Assembly (NCBI RefSeq): GCF_003999975.1
Contig: NZ_RJAC01000007.1
Location: forward strand, 1 to 64,000
From: Actinoplanes solisilvae
Lineage (GTDB): Bacteria > Actinomycetota > Actinomycetes > Mycobacteriales > Micromonosporaceae
Length of the DNA stretch: 64,000 nucleotides
Direction of reading: 5' to 3'
The stretch's first letter is position 1; every line of letters starts with the position of its first letter. A program made the translations under genes and the position numbers. Positions 1-7,966 of this stretch are shown here, piece after piece. The notes under the pieces are model-generated. The model worked only from the letters and a program-made list of their open reading frames with translations, ran no database searches and was not told where the DNA came from.

Positions 1-67
1 GGGCCTCGACCGCCAACCGGGTCGCACGCTCACGCAGCTCATCGGGGTACTTCTTCGGTGCCGGCAT
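1..67 (-). CDS. IS3-family transposase OrfA, N-terminal fragment (runs off the window)
   Basis: Twenty-two codons are visible from an ATG at 67. The peptide begins MPAPKKYPDELRERATRLAV, the typical opening of the helix-turn-helix OrfA subunit of IS3-type transposases, which binds the terminal repeats before strand transfer by OrfB. Only the first part of the HTH is inside the window. Family assignment rests on this short N-terminus and the adjoining IS end. Confidence 0.65.
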   Translation of the reverse strand, partial: MPAPKKYPDELRERATRLAVEA

Positions 68-119
68 AGCTAAATCTTCTCCCAGGTTTCGATGTCTCCA
101 TCAAACCCGGGGCGAAACA
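1..119 (-). mobile_element. End of an IS3-family insertion sequence, cut by the window edge
   Basis: The minus strand reads from about 119 into the window edge. It starts with TG, then a GC-rich terminal repeat-like stretch (CGCCCCGGGTTTGATGGAGA around 94-114), and then the start of a transposase OrfA. This layout (TG end, short leader, OrfA) is usual for actinobacterial IS3 elements. The other end and the target duplication lie outside the window, so intactness cannot be judged. Confidence 0.6.
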
Positions 120-164
120 TTGAACCCGCGGAAGCGGGGCCGTTGGGGCAGGGTGTTGCGAGCG

Positions 165-1106
165 TCAGAGCGGGGTGGCGCTGAGCATTCGGGTCAGCCA
201 GTTGGTGCGGGTGTGGCGGGCTGCGGCGGAGAGCGGGGCCTGGGGGTGCAGGGCGTCGAAGCCGTGGAAGCCGCCGGACCAGATGTGCAGTTCGGCCCGG
301 CCGCCCGCGGCCCAGATCTGGGTGGCGTAGGCGACTACTTCGTCGCGGAAGACCTCTGCGGAGCCGGCGTCCAGATAGGCCGGGGGCAGGTCGCTCAGGT
401 CGTTCGCCAGCGCGGGGGAGACGTACGCGGGAATCTCGGTCAGGCCGTTCAGCAGTGAGGACCAGCCGAAGGCGTTCATCTCTTGGGTCCAGACGCCGGG
501 CTCGCCGGAGAACTGGTGGCTTGATGTGGTGTCGTTTCGGTGGTCGAGCATGGGGCCGATGAGGATCTGGGCGGCGATCGGCGGGCCCTGGCGGTCGCGG
601 GACATCAGGGTCACGCCGGCGGCCAGGCCGCCGCCCGCGCTGGCGCCGGCCACGACGATGCGGGCCGGGTCGATGCCGAGTTCGTCGGCGTGGTCGGCTA
701 CCCACCGCAGGCCCTGGTAGCAATCGTCGACGAGTGTCGTGCCGGTGGCTTCCGGGGCCAGGCGATAGTCGATCGAGACGACTACCGCGCCCAGCTCGTC
801 GAGCCATTCGAGGGGGATGTCGATCTGGGAGTAGCGGTTGCCCATGATCATTCCGCCGCCGTGGATCCAGTAGACGCAGGGAGCGTCCGAGGTGACGTTC
901 AACGGGCGGATGATCGACAGGGGGAGCGGGGTGCCGTCCGGGGCCGGAATGGTGATCTCGCGCTGGTCGAGATCGTGGCGCGGTTCCATCGTGGCGGCGG
1001 CGTACGGGCGGATCAGGGCGAGCGTCTCGCGGTCGAGCGTGGGCACGAGCGGCAGGTCGGCGAGGAGCGTACGCAGGTCAGGGTCGAGCTCGGGGCGGGT
1101 GTGCAC
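165..1106 (-). CDS. Alpha/beta hydrolase of the hormone-sensitive-lipase family (esterase)
   Basis: A 313-residue cytoplasmic esterase. It has the HSL oxyanion motif HGGG (82-85), the YRLAPE signature (about 114-119), the nucleophile elbow GASAGG with Ser156, the acid Asp255 (FRDE) and the catalytic His281 (GGFHGF). Length is normal for the family and all triad residues are present, so it should be active on short acyl esters. The natural substrate is unknown. It lies 33 bp downstream of the monooxygenase-like gene on the same strand and probably shares its transcript. Confidence 0.88.
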   Translation of the reverse strand: MHTRPELDPDLRTLLADLPLVPTLDRETLALIRPYAAATMEPRHDLDQREITIPAPDGTPLPLSIIRPLNVTSDAPCVYWIHGGGMIMGNRYSQIDIPLEWLDELGAVVVSIDYRLAPEATGTTLVDDCYQGLRWVADHADELGIDPARIVVAGASAGGGLAAGVTLMSRDRQGPPIAAQILIGPMLDHRNDTTSSHQFSGEPGVWTQEMNAFGWSSLLNGLTEIPAYVSPALANDLSDLPPAYLDAGSAEVFRDEVVAYATQIWAAGGRAELHIWSGGFHGFDALHPQAPLSAAARHTRTNWLTRMLSATPL

Positions 1107-1139
1107 AGGGGTCTCCTGAAGGTCGGCGCGGAAGGCGGG

Positions 1140-1445
1140 TCAGAACGCGGCTTTGCCGCCGACGGGCACCTCGTCGGTGTACGCCGATTCGCCGGTCAGC
1201 AGCGGCTGCAGTGAAGCGACGAACGCCTGGGCCCGCTCGCCGGCGAAGAACGCGGCGTGCGCCTCCCGGCTGGTCCAGCCCTCGGTGACGTGCACGACGT
1301 CGGGGTCGGCGGCGGACCGCCCGACGAGAAAGACGACGCAGTTCTCGTCGGGCAGGGCCGGCGCCGCCAGCAGAAGCGACGTCAGCTCCTCGCCCCGGCC
1401 CGGAAATGCGGTCATCGAGGCGTGGAAGCCGTGCTGGACGTTCAT
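1140..1445 (-). CDS. Antibiotic biosynthesis monooxygenase (ABM) domain protein
   Basis: A 101-residue single-domain protein with the ABM/dimeric alpha-beta barrel pattern: an N-terminal strand with GRGEELTSLLL, a central 'VVHVTEGWTSREAHAAFF' stretch, and a C-terminal strand. Members are small dimers, some oxidising quinols or degrading haem, many uncharacterised. The ATG at 1445 is preceded by GGGAAGG. First gene of a likely two-gene unit with the esterase. The specific reaction cannot be read from the sequence. Confidence 0.75.
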   Translation of the reverse strand: MNVQHGFHASMTAFPGRGEELTSLLLAAPALPDENCVVFLVGRSAADPDVVHVTEGWTSREAHAAFFAGERAQAFVASLQPLLTGESAYTDEVPVGGKAAF

Positions 1446-1553
1446 GATGAACCTTCCCGATAGTGGAACCGGCGTGAACTCCGGTAACTTCAGGAAACCA
1501 TCGTGAACAGGTCAAACACGAGAAAGATCTTCTCGGTTACTTGCCCAATCCTC

Positions 1554-2345
1554 TCAGCGCGGCTGACCCGCCTCGACCAGCGCGGCGGCGGCGTCGCGTG
1601 GGCTGGCGTTGGTCACGAGGCCCTCGCCCACGAGCACCGCGTCGGCTCCCGCCCCGGCATAACGCAGCAGGTCGTCGGGCCCGCGTACGCCGGACTCGGC
1701 CACCTTCAGCACCGAGCCGGGCAGCCTCGGCGCCAGCCGCTCGAACACGCCCCGGTCGACCTCGAGGGTGCGCAGGTTGCGGGCGTTCACGCCGATGATC
1801 CGGGCGCCCGCGTCGACCGCGCGGGAGACCTCGTCCTCGTCGTGCACCTCGACCAGCGCGGTCATGCCCAGCTCGTCCTCGACGAGTGTCCGAAGCCGGG
1901 TCAGGGTCGGCTGGTCGAGCGCGGCCACGATCAGCAGCGCCACGTCGGCCCCGAACGCGCGGGCCTCGTACACCTGATAGTCGCCGTACAGGAAGTCTTT
2001 GCGCAGCACCGGGATGCCGACGGCCTTGCGCACGGCCGTCAGGTCGGCCAGCGAACCCCCGAACCGCCGCTCCTCGGTCAGCACGCTGATCCACGTCGCG
2101 CCGCCCGCCTCGTAGTCGGCGGCCAGCCCGGCCGGATCGGCGATGGCCGCCAGATCACCCTTCGACGGCGACCGCCTCTTGACCTCGGCGATCACCGAAA
2201 CCCCGGGCCGGGCCAGAGCCGCGTACGCGTCCAGGGCCGGCGGCGCCGCGGCCGCCCGCCGCACCATCTCGTCGTGGTTCGTCAGAGCCCGACGTTTCGC
2301 GACGTCCTCGCGGACCCCGGCCAAGATCCCATCCAGCACACTCAT
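1554..2345 (-). CDS. trpC: Indole-3-glycerol phosphate synthase
   Basis: Catalyses ring closure of CdRP to indole-3-glycerol phosphate in tryptophan synthesis. The TIM-barrel motifs are complete: IAEVKRRSPSKG with the catalytic Lys, LRKDFLYGDYQVYEARAFGA, VEVHDEDEV, GVNARNL and AESGVRG. I chose the ATG at 2345 (MSVLDGIL, 263 aa), which matches the usual N-terminus; a GTG at 2363 would add six residues. It stands alone, with no trpB/trpA/trpD neighbour here, and is divergent from the NACHT gene. Confidence 0.93.
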   Translation of the reverse strand: MSVLDGILAGVREDVAKRRALTNHDEMVRRAAAAPPALDAYAALARPGVSVIAEVKRRSPSKGDLAAIADPAGLAADYEAGGATWISVLTEERRFGGSLADLTAVRKAVGIPVLRKDFLYGDYQVYEARAFGADVALLIVAALDQPTLTRLRTLVEDELGMTALVEVHDEDEVSRAVDAGARIIGVNARNLRTLEVDRGVFERLAPRLPGSVLKVAESGVRGPDDLLRYAGAGADAVLVGEGLVTNASPRDAAAALVEAGQPR

Positions 2346-2533
2346 GCCCCGAACACTAGACACCGCCCGGCCGGGACAGCCCAGTGATGAAGATGACCGG
2401 TGCGCCGAGACACTCGACGGTGGACGGCACGGTATCGAGCAGCGCCGTGCGAATCGGACCCTTCGTCTGTTGGCAAGCGCACAGCCGAGCGGTACGAACG
2501 AAGGCGCGGGTGTCTATCGGAGAGGGGTGGGCC

Positions 2534-5500
2534 TTGACCGACGAACGGCCGCGCCCGCAGAGCTCCACCTCGGCGTCCGAGACCGGTTCGATCGACCTGA
2601 CCGGCCTGCGCGGGGCGAACGTGGCGGTGTCCGGTGTCGTGCACGGCGCGATCACCGTGCTCAGCTTCGCCGGGCCGCCGATCACCCTGGCCGCGGTGCT
2701 CGGGCCGGCGATCATCGTCCCACTCCAATGGCAGGCCGTCGTCGCCGACCAGGTCGGGGCCGTGGCGCTGCTCGCCGGCTACTGGCTGGTGCTGGCCGCA
2801 CTGCGGATGACCCTCGAGATCGCCTCGCGCCGGTTCGACTCGGTGAGCGCCGCCGCCGACGGGATCCTGGGCCGCTCGATCAGCCGATATCACCACCACT
2901 ACCGGGCCTGGGTCGTGCGCCGCAACCGGTACCCGCAGTCGTCGCGACCCCTGCCCACGACCGGCGCGGTGAGTCCCGAGCTCGACGACATCTTCGTCGA
3001 CGTCAGCGTCGTTCCGCGCCCGACCCACCTGGTGACCAGCGGCCTGCTCGACGACGCCCCGACCGGCGTGACCGACCGTCAGTCGATCTGGCAGTTCCTC
3101 AACCGGCGGCGCGCCGAGACGCTGATCCTGCTGGGCGCGCCCGGCAGCGGCAAGTCCACCCTGCTGCGTCACATCGCGCGCCGCATCGCGAACCGCCCGC
3201 CGCTGCCCGGCCGCCGCTGGGTGCCCGTGCTGCTCGAACTGCGTACACACGCCCACCTGATCCTCGCCGACCGCACCATCACGCTGCCCGACCTGGTCAC
3301 GGCGGCCATGCGCGGGCTGCCGGTCGCCGAGCCGCCGGGCTGGTGGCGCGGCAAGCTGCGTCGCGGGCTCTGCGTCGTGCTGTTCGACGGGCTCGACGAG
3401 GTGCCCAGCATGCAGGACCGCGCGGCCATCGTGGACTGGCTTCGGCGCCAGGCCACCGATTACCCCGGCAATCACTTCCTGATCACGTCACGGCCGTACG
3501 GCTTCGATCGTCTGCGGGCCGACGAGTTCAAGACCCTGCAGGCCCGGCCGTTCACCGAGACCCAGGTGGGGGAGTTCATCGGCAAGTGGTACCTGGCCAC
3601 CGAACGCGTGGAGGGCCCCGACAAGCGGAGCGCCGACGCGCGGGCCGCGACCGGCGCCACCGACCTGGTCGAGCGGCTCACCACCACCCCGGCGCTGCAC
3701 GACCTGATGGTGAACCCGCTGCTGCTGACCATGATCGCCAACGTGCACCGCCACCGGAAGACGCTGCCCGAGAACCGGGTCCGCCTCTACACCGAGGTGT
3801 TCGAGGTGCTGCTCGGCCCGCGCGCGGAGGACGACCCCCAGGAGGCGAGCCGCCACGCCGAACAGGTCCAGGACGAGTTGTCGTACGTGGCTTTCGAATT
3901 CATGCGGGCCGGCGCGCTGCAGCTTCGCCGCGACGAGATGCCCGACCTGCCGCAGGCGATCGAGACGGGCAAGCGCAACGGCATCCTGGTCGAGCTCGAC
4001 CACGACGTCTTCGCCTTCGCCCACCTGACGTTCCAGGAGTATCTGACCGCCTGCCACGTACGCCACCACAAGCGCGTCGATGTGCTCATCGCGGGCATCT
4101 CGACGACCTGGTGGCGCGAGACGATCCTGTTGTGGGCGGGCGCGCAGTCCGCGGACGAGGTCGTCGTCGCCTGTCTGGAGGCGGGCGGCGTGGGCGCGCT
4201 GTCGCTGGCCGTCGAATGCACCGACCTCGACGACGCGGTCCACCCCTCGCTCCGGCGCCGCCTCCAATTCAAGATCGACGAGGCGTACGCCGACGGCGCC
4301 GGCGACGAGCACCGGCGGGTCGTCGCCGGGGTGGAGGCCCTGCGCTACGTGCGGCGCAGCGTTCTGACCCCGGGCGGCAGCCGGCTCTGCGTCGGCCCGG
4401 TGCCGGCCCGGCTGCACTGGTTGTTCCGCCGGCTCGAACACGAGGATCCCGGCCCGGCCCCGGCGGCGGACGTGCCCGCGTACGGTCTCGGCGGCCGCGA
4501 GGTCCTCGCCTTCGTCGACTGGCTCAACCGGATGATCAGCGGCGGCGACCCGGACACCTCCTACCGGCTGGCGACCGCCGCCGAACTCGACACCCTCGCC
4601 GGGCGCGGCGACGACCTCGCGGCCGACCTGCGCCGCACGTCCCCGGCGGTCTGGGTGGCCGGCCGGCGGTCCGACCTGCCCCGCCTCTGGACCGCGCCCG
4701 GCACCCCGTCGCCCGCGGTGGTCAGTGGCTCGGAAATGGGCGGCTACCTGCGCGGCATCTTCGTCAGCCCGGCCCTGCTGCTCGACGTGCTGTCGGTCGG
4801 ACTGCGGGCCCGTGCCGCGCTGACCCTCACCGCGATCGTCAACGTCGCCGACCTGGCCCGGCAGAACAGCGACTACATCGTTCTGCTGGCCTCACGGCCG
4901 TACGTGACCTTTCGGACCCCCGGGAACCGGGTCACCGGTCGGGCCGAGGTCGTCTACACCGAGCCGGTGAAGGGCAAGCACCCGTTCCGCGAGGACGCCG
5001 AGACCGCCCGGCAGAACCTCGAGGTCATCCTCCAGCTGCAGGATGCGATCTCCGTGCTGGCCGACGTGATCGGCGAGGAACGTGACATCGGGGGAGACGC
5101 GAGCATCGCCGGCATGGCCAACGCGATCCGCGCCGACCTCGTCCTGGCCGACCTTCACCGCCGCTGCGGCGAACTGGAGTCGATCGCCGACGTCTGGCGC
5201 AGGAGCACCCTGCAATCCCTGCGCGACATCAACCGCATCCGCGAACAGACCGATGTGGTGTCGAAGAGCTGCTCCTACCTGCTGCACAAGGCCGAGATGG
5301 CGACGAAGTCGTTCCGCCGGGTCCGCCTCGACACCGGCCGCCCGTGGAGATCCGCCGCCGACTACCTGGACGACGGCCTGTGGACGGTCTCCGGTCGTGA
5401 CCCCGGCGCCCTGTTCCACTCGCTCCTGCAGCTCACCATCGGCCAGCACCTCGAATCCGCCCGCACCACGGCCCTCACGAACCGCAAACCCGAGGACGCC

Positions 5501-5863
5501 GACCGGGTGCTGACCGACTTCACGCACAACCTCGTCGCTCTGGCCGGCCTTCGCGAGAACCACACGATCGAGGCGTACGTCGACCAGGTGCGCGAAGGCC
5601 TGCCAGGTTTGATCCGGCGGTCCATGGACCTGCCCGGCGCCCTGCGTCCCCTGGTCGAGGGCCTGCGCGGCGCCGGGGAGCGGGCGTTCGCCCCGTCCGG
5701 CGGGTCCACCGACGATCACCGTGAGGCCCGGGTGATGGCGCTGGGCCTAGCGGCGTGCGCGTGGCCCAACGAGGACTACTTGTCGGTCGTGGCGGCTACG
5801 CTCATGCTGGAACGGCGGGCCCAGAACACCGCCCGCGAAGTCATCCACCTGGCATCCACCTAG
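2534..5863 (+). CDS. NACHT-domain STAND NTPase with N-terminal membrane segments
   Basis: 1109 residues from a TTG at 2534, preceded by GAGAGGGGTGG; in-frame starts further upstream (GTG 2510, ATG 2384) lack a good ribosome site. Two hydrophobic segments (about 36-64 and 74-91) suggest membrane anchoring. The NACHT module follows: Walker A GAPGSGKS (about 201-208), Walker B VVLFDGLDE (about 281-289) and sensor LITSRPYG. A helical region with 'FAHLTFQEYLTA' is the typical post-NACHT winged-helix signature. Residues about 650-725 resemble a degenerate formylglycine-generating-enzyme fold (EVLAFVDWLN...YRLATAAELDTLA). STAND NTPases act as signal-triggered switches, many of them antiphage; that role is inference here. 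It was probably coupled to the gene at 6043 before a hairpin element inserted at its stop codon. Confidence 0.85.
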   Translation: MTDERPRPQSSTSASETGSIDLTGLRGANVAVSGVVHGAITVLSFAGPPITLAAVLGPAIIVPLQWQAVVADQVGAVALLAGYWLVLAALRMTLEIASRRFDSVSAAADGILGRSISRYHHHYRAWVVRRNRYPQSSRPLPTTGAVSPELDDIFVDVSVVPRPTHLVTSGLLDDAPTGVTDRQSIWQFLNRRRAETLILLGAPGSGKSTLLRHIARRIANRPPLPGRRWVPVLLELRTHAHLILADRTITLPDLVTAAMRGLPVAEPPGWWRGKLRRGLCVVLFDGLDEVPSMQDRAAIVDWLRRQATDYPGNHFLITSRPYGFDRLRADEFKTLQARPFTETQVGEFIGKWYLATERVEGPDKRSADARAATGATDLVERLTTTPALHDLMVNPLLLTMIANVHRHRKTLPENRVRLYTEVFEVLLGPRAEDDPQEASRHAEQVQDELSYVAFEFMRAGALQLRRDEMPDLPQAIETGKRNGILVELDHDVFAFAHLTFQEYLTACHVRHHKRVDVLIAGISTTWWRETILLWAGAQSADEVVVACLEAGGVGALSLAVECTDLDDAVHPSLRRRLQFKIDEAYADGAGDEHRRVVAGVEALRYVRRSVLTPGGSRLCVGPVPARLHWLFRRLEHEDPGPAPAADVPAYGLGGREVLAFVDWLNRMISGGDPDTSYRLATAAELDTLAGRGDDLAADLRRTSPAVWVAGRRSDLPRLWTAPGTPSPAVVSGSEMGGYLRGIFVSPALLLDVLSVGLRARAALTLTAIVNVADLARQNSDYIVLLASRPYVTFRTPGNRVTGRAEVVYTEPVKGKHPFREDAETARQNLEVILQLQDAISVLADVIGEERDIGGDASIAGMANAIRADLVLADLHRRCGELESIADVWRRSTLQSLRDINRIREQTDVVSKSCSYLLHKAEMATKSFRRVRLDTGRPWRSAADYLDDGLWTVSGRDPGALFHSLLQLTIGQHLESARTTALTNRKPEDADRVLTDFTHNLVALAGLRENHTIEAYVDQVREGLPGLIRRSMDLPGALRPLVEGLRGAGERAFAPSGGSTDDHREARVMALGLAACAWPNEDYLSVVAATLMLERRAQNTAREVIHLAST

Positions 5864-6030
5864 GGCGTGTTTTGGAATGGTGCCGGGCCGCGGCCGCGGC
5901 CGAGGCCCAGCCGCCGCCTGGACGCACGCCGAAATCACCCAGATACAACACCGGTATCAGTGCAATTCCGGCGCACGCCCAGGCGACACCTGGACCGCGC
6001 CCGCGACTCGACCCCATTCCAAAACACGCC
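5864..6030 (+). mobile_element. 167-bp hairpin MITE-like element with CTAG duplications
   Basis: Perfect terminal inverted repeats begin GGCGTGTTTTGGAATGG (5864-5880) and end with the exact complement (6014-6030). The element is flanked on each side by CTAG (5860-5863 and 6031-6034), as expected of an IS5-type target duplication (YTAR). The inside is also imperfectly palindromic (CGCCTGGACGCACGCCG near 5918 against its near-complement near 5985), with GATAC/GTATC close to the centre, so the whole unit can fold into one long hairpin. No coding capacity. It would need a transposase in trans. Confidence 0.75.
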
Positions 6031-6042
6031 CTAGGAGACCCG

Positions 6043-6399
6043 ATGACCCCCGGCCGCAAAATCCTCGCTGTCACCGGACTCGTGGTCGCCGCCCTGGCCG
6101 TGGTCTTCATGGTCGTCGGCTGGCGCACGGCGAGCGCCGTCGCTCCGGCGATCGCGGCGCTGGCCGCGGTCTCGGGCGTCGGCGTGACCGCGTGGGCCAC
6201 GTTCGCCAGGGCCACCCAGTCCAAGCCGACCACCAAGCGCCTGACCGTCAGCGACACCGGCACCATCAAGACCGACGGGGCCGCCGAGGGAGTGACCGGT
6301 GCTGCCCTGGGCGACCGGCCGGCCCCCGACGAGGTCATCGTGCGCCGAACAGGCTCGATCGAGGGCGGCGGCGGAGTCACCGGCTACCGACAGGAATAG
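6043..6399 (+). CDS. Small two-helix membrane protein, partner of the NACHT gene
   Basis: 118 residues with two membrane helices (about 6-26 and 31-52) and a polar tail. The tail contains two similar glycine/threonine motifs, DTGTIKTDGAAEGVTG (about 71-86) and RTGSIEGGGGVTGY (about 102-115). ATG at 6043 has GGAG at 6034-6037. Excising the hairpin element would place this start only 8 nt after the NACHT stop, so the two were very likely one operon. Function unknown. The repeated TG-x-I...GVTG motif could be an assembly or amyloid-like signalling motif, a low-certainty idea. Confidence 0.72.
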   Translation: MTPGRKILAVTGLVVAALAVVFMVVGWRTASAVAPAIAALAAVSGVGVTAWATFARATQSKPTTKRLTVSDTGTIKTDGAAEGVTGAALGDRPAPDEVIVRRTGSIEGGGGVTGYRQE

Positions 6400-6451
6400 C
6401 CGGTTCATCTGCGACGGACCTCAACCCGAAGGCTCAGGCCATGTTGTCTGG

Positions 6452-6943
6452 TCAGCCCGTGGTGTTGCGGACGTCTTGGCCCTGCTCGGCGAAAGCCTTG
6501 AAGTCTTGCATGTGTTGCCGGGACTGTTTGCGGAAAGCGCCGGGCATCAACAGCCCGACCAACCGCATCAGTACGCCGCTGAAGCGGTACTCGTTTTCGC
6601 TCTGCCAAAGTGTCTTCTGCGGGCCGGCTTCAGTCAGACGCTCGCGGGCGGCGCTCCACATGCCCGCGCCGACGATCTCGCGCTCGAACTGAACGACGGC
6701 CTCACTCGGGATTTCGTGCAGGTCGCCCGGTTCCCGGCGGGTGATGGTCTCGGTGGCCTCCATTTTCTGCTTGCCCATCTGCAGCACGACTCGCGACACG
6801 GTGCCGACCTGCCCGTGGATGCCACTGATCGGCTCGTGCAGCACCAGGCCCCGCAGCCATTGCGGAAGAACCGCGGGGTCGGCCAGGAGCTGGGCCACCC
6901 TTTCTCTCGGCAGGGCGATCTCCATCTCGACGGTGTACTTCAT
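6452..6943 (-). CDS. SRPBCC-family protein (polyketide cyclase/START-like)
   Basis: 163 residues beginning MKYTVEMEIALPRERVAQLL, the usual first strand and helix of the SRPBCC/Bet v1 fold, which forms a hydrophobic ligand pocket. The later stretch TLWQSENEYRFSGVLMRLVGLLMPGAF is the long C-terminal helix region. Ligand unknown. The GGGGAG ribosome site lies immediately beside the left att core of the integrated element. Without the element this gene would follow the ABC permease stop by 10 nt, so it is probably the displaced third gene of that operon. Confidence 0.82.
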   Translation of the reverse strand: MKYTVEMEIALPRERVAQLLADPAVLPQWLRGLVLHEPISGIHGQVGTVSRVVLQMGKQKMEATETITRREPGDLHEIPSEAVVQFEREIVGAGMWSAARERLTEAGPQKTLWQSENEYRFSGVLMRLVGLLMPGAFRKQSRQHMQDFKAFAEQGQDVRNTTG

Positions 6944-6949
6944 CGCTCC

Positions 6950-6968
6950 CCGCTCACTTGCGGTTGTA
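6950..6968. other. Left attachment core (att repeat)
   Basis: CCGCTCACTTGCGGTTGTA, identical to 21485-21503; flanking bases differ on both sides. The core contains CCGC-TCACTT-GCGG, an inverted repeat around a 6-bp spacer as expected for a tyrosine-recombinase crossover site. The chromosome to the left begins with the SRPBCC start region. Confidence 0.85.
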
Positions 6969-7076
6969 CTGATTTGCGCGGTGTCCTGACCTGCGCTGAT
7001 CCGTGAATATAGCCGCTGACCAGCCTGAACGGCGTCACACGATGTCTCGGTAGGTCACGGCGTGTCCCGCTCTGGT

Positions 7077-7106
7077 GTGCCCAAAAAGTGCCCACCTACG
7101 TGCCCA
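7077..7106 (+). repeat. Three GTGCCCA direct repeats: candidate integrase arm sites (left)
   Basis: GTGCCCA occurs at 7077-7083, 7088-7094 and 7100-7106, spaced 11 and 12 bp, about one helical turn. A matching phased pair lies near the right att core (21413-21430). Arm-type integrase sites are typically short direct repeats inside the element near each end. Assignment is by position and spacing only. Confidence 0.5.
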
Positions 7107-7174
7107 CGCAAGTCGACCCCCGGCGGTGTAGCGAGCACCGGTCCGGGGGCCTTGATCGCCCCAGGAGGCGACCA

Positions 7175-7660
7175 ATGACCAGCATGCCCGAATCCATCAC
7201 CAACGGCGACCAGATCAACGACAACACGGAGGTGATCGAGGTCGCCGACGGGCACGTCGTGCACATGTGCTGCGGCAAGCTCGACGACGCGGCGCACAAG
7301 AACTTCTGCCCGAACTGGCCCGGTGACGGCGGTTTCGCCGAGCGGTTCCTTGATGAGATGCGCGCCGCCCACGCTGCCCGCACGCCGGAGCAGGTGCAAG
7401 ACGATCTCGCCGAGCGGGCCATGTCCACGCTCGTTGGCCTCGGCATGGTCGACCCCGAGGCTGGCGAGGCGCTGGTGAGCCTGTGGCGCCGTCGTGATCG
7501 GTTCTCGGCTGCCGAGCTGGAGGCGATCACTGTGGCGGCCAGCGCCCCCGTTCCCACGGTGAGGATGGCCGACGGAACCGCAAGGCGTGCCGGCTACGCG
7601 GATGGCCTCGTCGAGGGGTACGCGCGCGCTCGCGGCTTCACGGCCCGCATGCGCGACTGA
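7175..7660 (+). CDS. Hypothetical protein of the integrated element
   Basis: 161 residues from ATG 7175 with a perfect AGGAGG (7163-7168). No family recognised. The N-terminal third has HVVHMCCGKLDDAAHKNFCPN, a Cys/His-rich stretch (CC...H...C) that could bind metal. The rest is helical and charged. First gene inside the left end, transcribed inward, and followed by a strong terminator hairpin. Confidence 0.7.
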   Translation: MTSMPESITNGDQINDNTEVIEVADGHVVHMCCGKLDDAAHKNFCPNWPGDGGFAERFLDEMRAAHAARTPEQVQDDLAERAMSTLVGLGMVDPEAGEALVSLWRRRDRFSAAELEAITVAASAPVPTVRMADGTARRAGYADGLVEGYARARGFTARMRD

Positions 7661-7684
7661 AATCCGTCTCCGCGTGACGCATTT

Positions 7685-7715
7685 GCGGCCCGCTCCCTCA
7701 CCGGGGGCGGGCCGC
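7685..7715 (+). terminator. Terminator hairpin after the 7175-7660 gene
   Basis: GCGGCCCGC (7685-7693) pairs perfectly with GCGGGCCGC (7707-7715), with extra C/G pairing inside, 25 nt after the stop and followed by TTCGTATT. Confidence 0.65.
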
Positions 7716-7784
7716 TTCGTATTGCGCAGGCGGCTGCGGAATCTGTCGCGCGTGGACCTGGGCCGACGGCTTACCTCGAGCACC

Positions 7785-7918
7785 ACGCGACGTGTCGCGT
7801 CCCGCCACGGCGTGGCGGGAATTGCGCAGGCGCTTGCGCAATCGCGCAGAGGTCTGCGCGATCAGGATTCGGAACGCGGGTGCCGAATCCGTCGCATCCG
7901 GCCGCGCTCGACGCGTCG
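7785..7918. repeat. Array of abutting perfect palindromes
   Basis: Head-to-tail inverted repeats with almost no spacers: ACGCGAC/GTCGCGT (7785-7800), CCCGCCACG/CGTGGCGGG (7801-7819), ATTGCGCA/TGCGCAAT (7821-7842), ATCGCGCAGA/TCTGCGCGAT (7841-7862), GGATTCGG/CCGAATCC (7865-7890), then CGACGCGTCG (7909-7918). Two direct TACGCGACGGAT copies follow (7929, 7953). No gene covers the array. It may be a replication or packaging site, or a structured RNA. Confidence 0.75.
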
Positions 7919-7966
7919 CCCACCGCGGTACGCGACGGATCGGCGGCCGCACTACGCGACGGATTC

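Noticed and set aside
2143..5085. 980-codon plus-strand frame overlapping the NACHT gene
   Set aside because: Arg/Pro-rich out-of-frame shadow; all NACHT motifs are in the other frame.
5864..6030. Simple intrinsic terminator of the NACHT gene
   Set aside because: Target duplications on both sides and terminal inverted repeats show it is an inserted element, though it may also act as a terminator.
6950..6968. A tRNA gene as the integration target
   Set aside because: The repeat and its flanks do not fold as a tRNA; the core matches the 3' end of the permease coding sequence.
7785..7918. CRISPR array, from the regular spacing of hairpins
   Set aside because: The palindromes differ in sequence and there are no spacers or cas genes.
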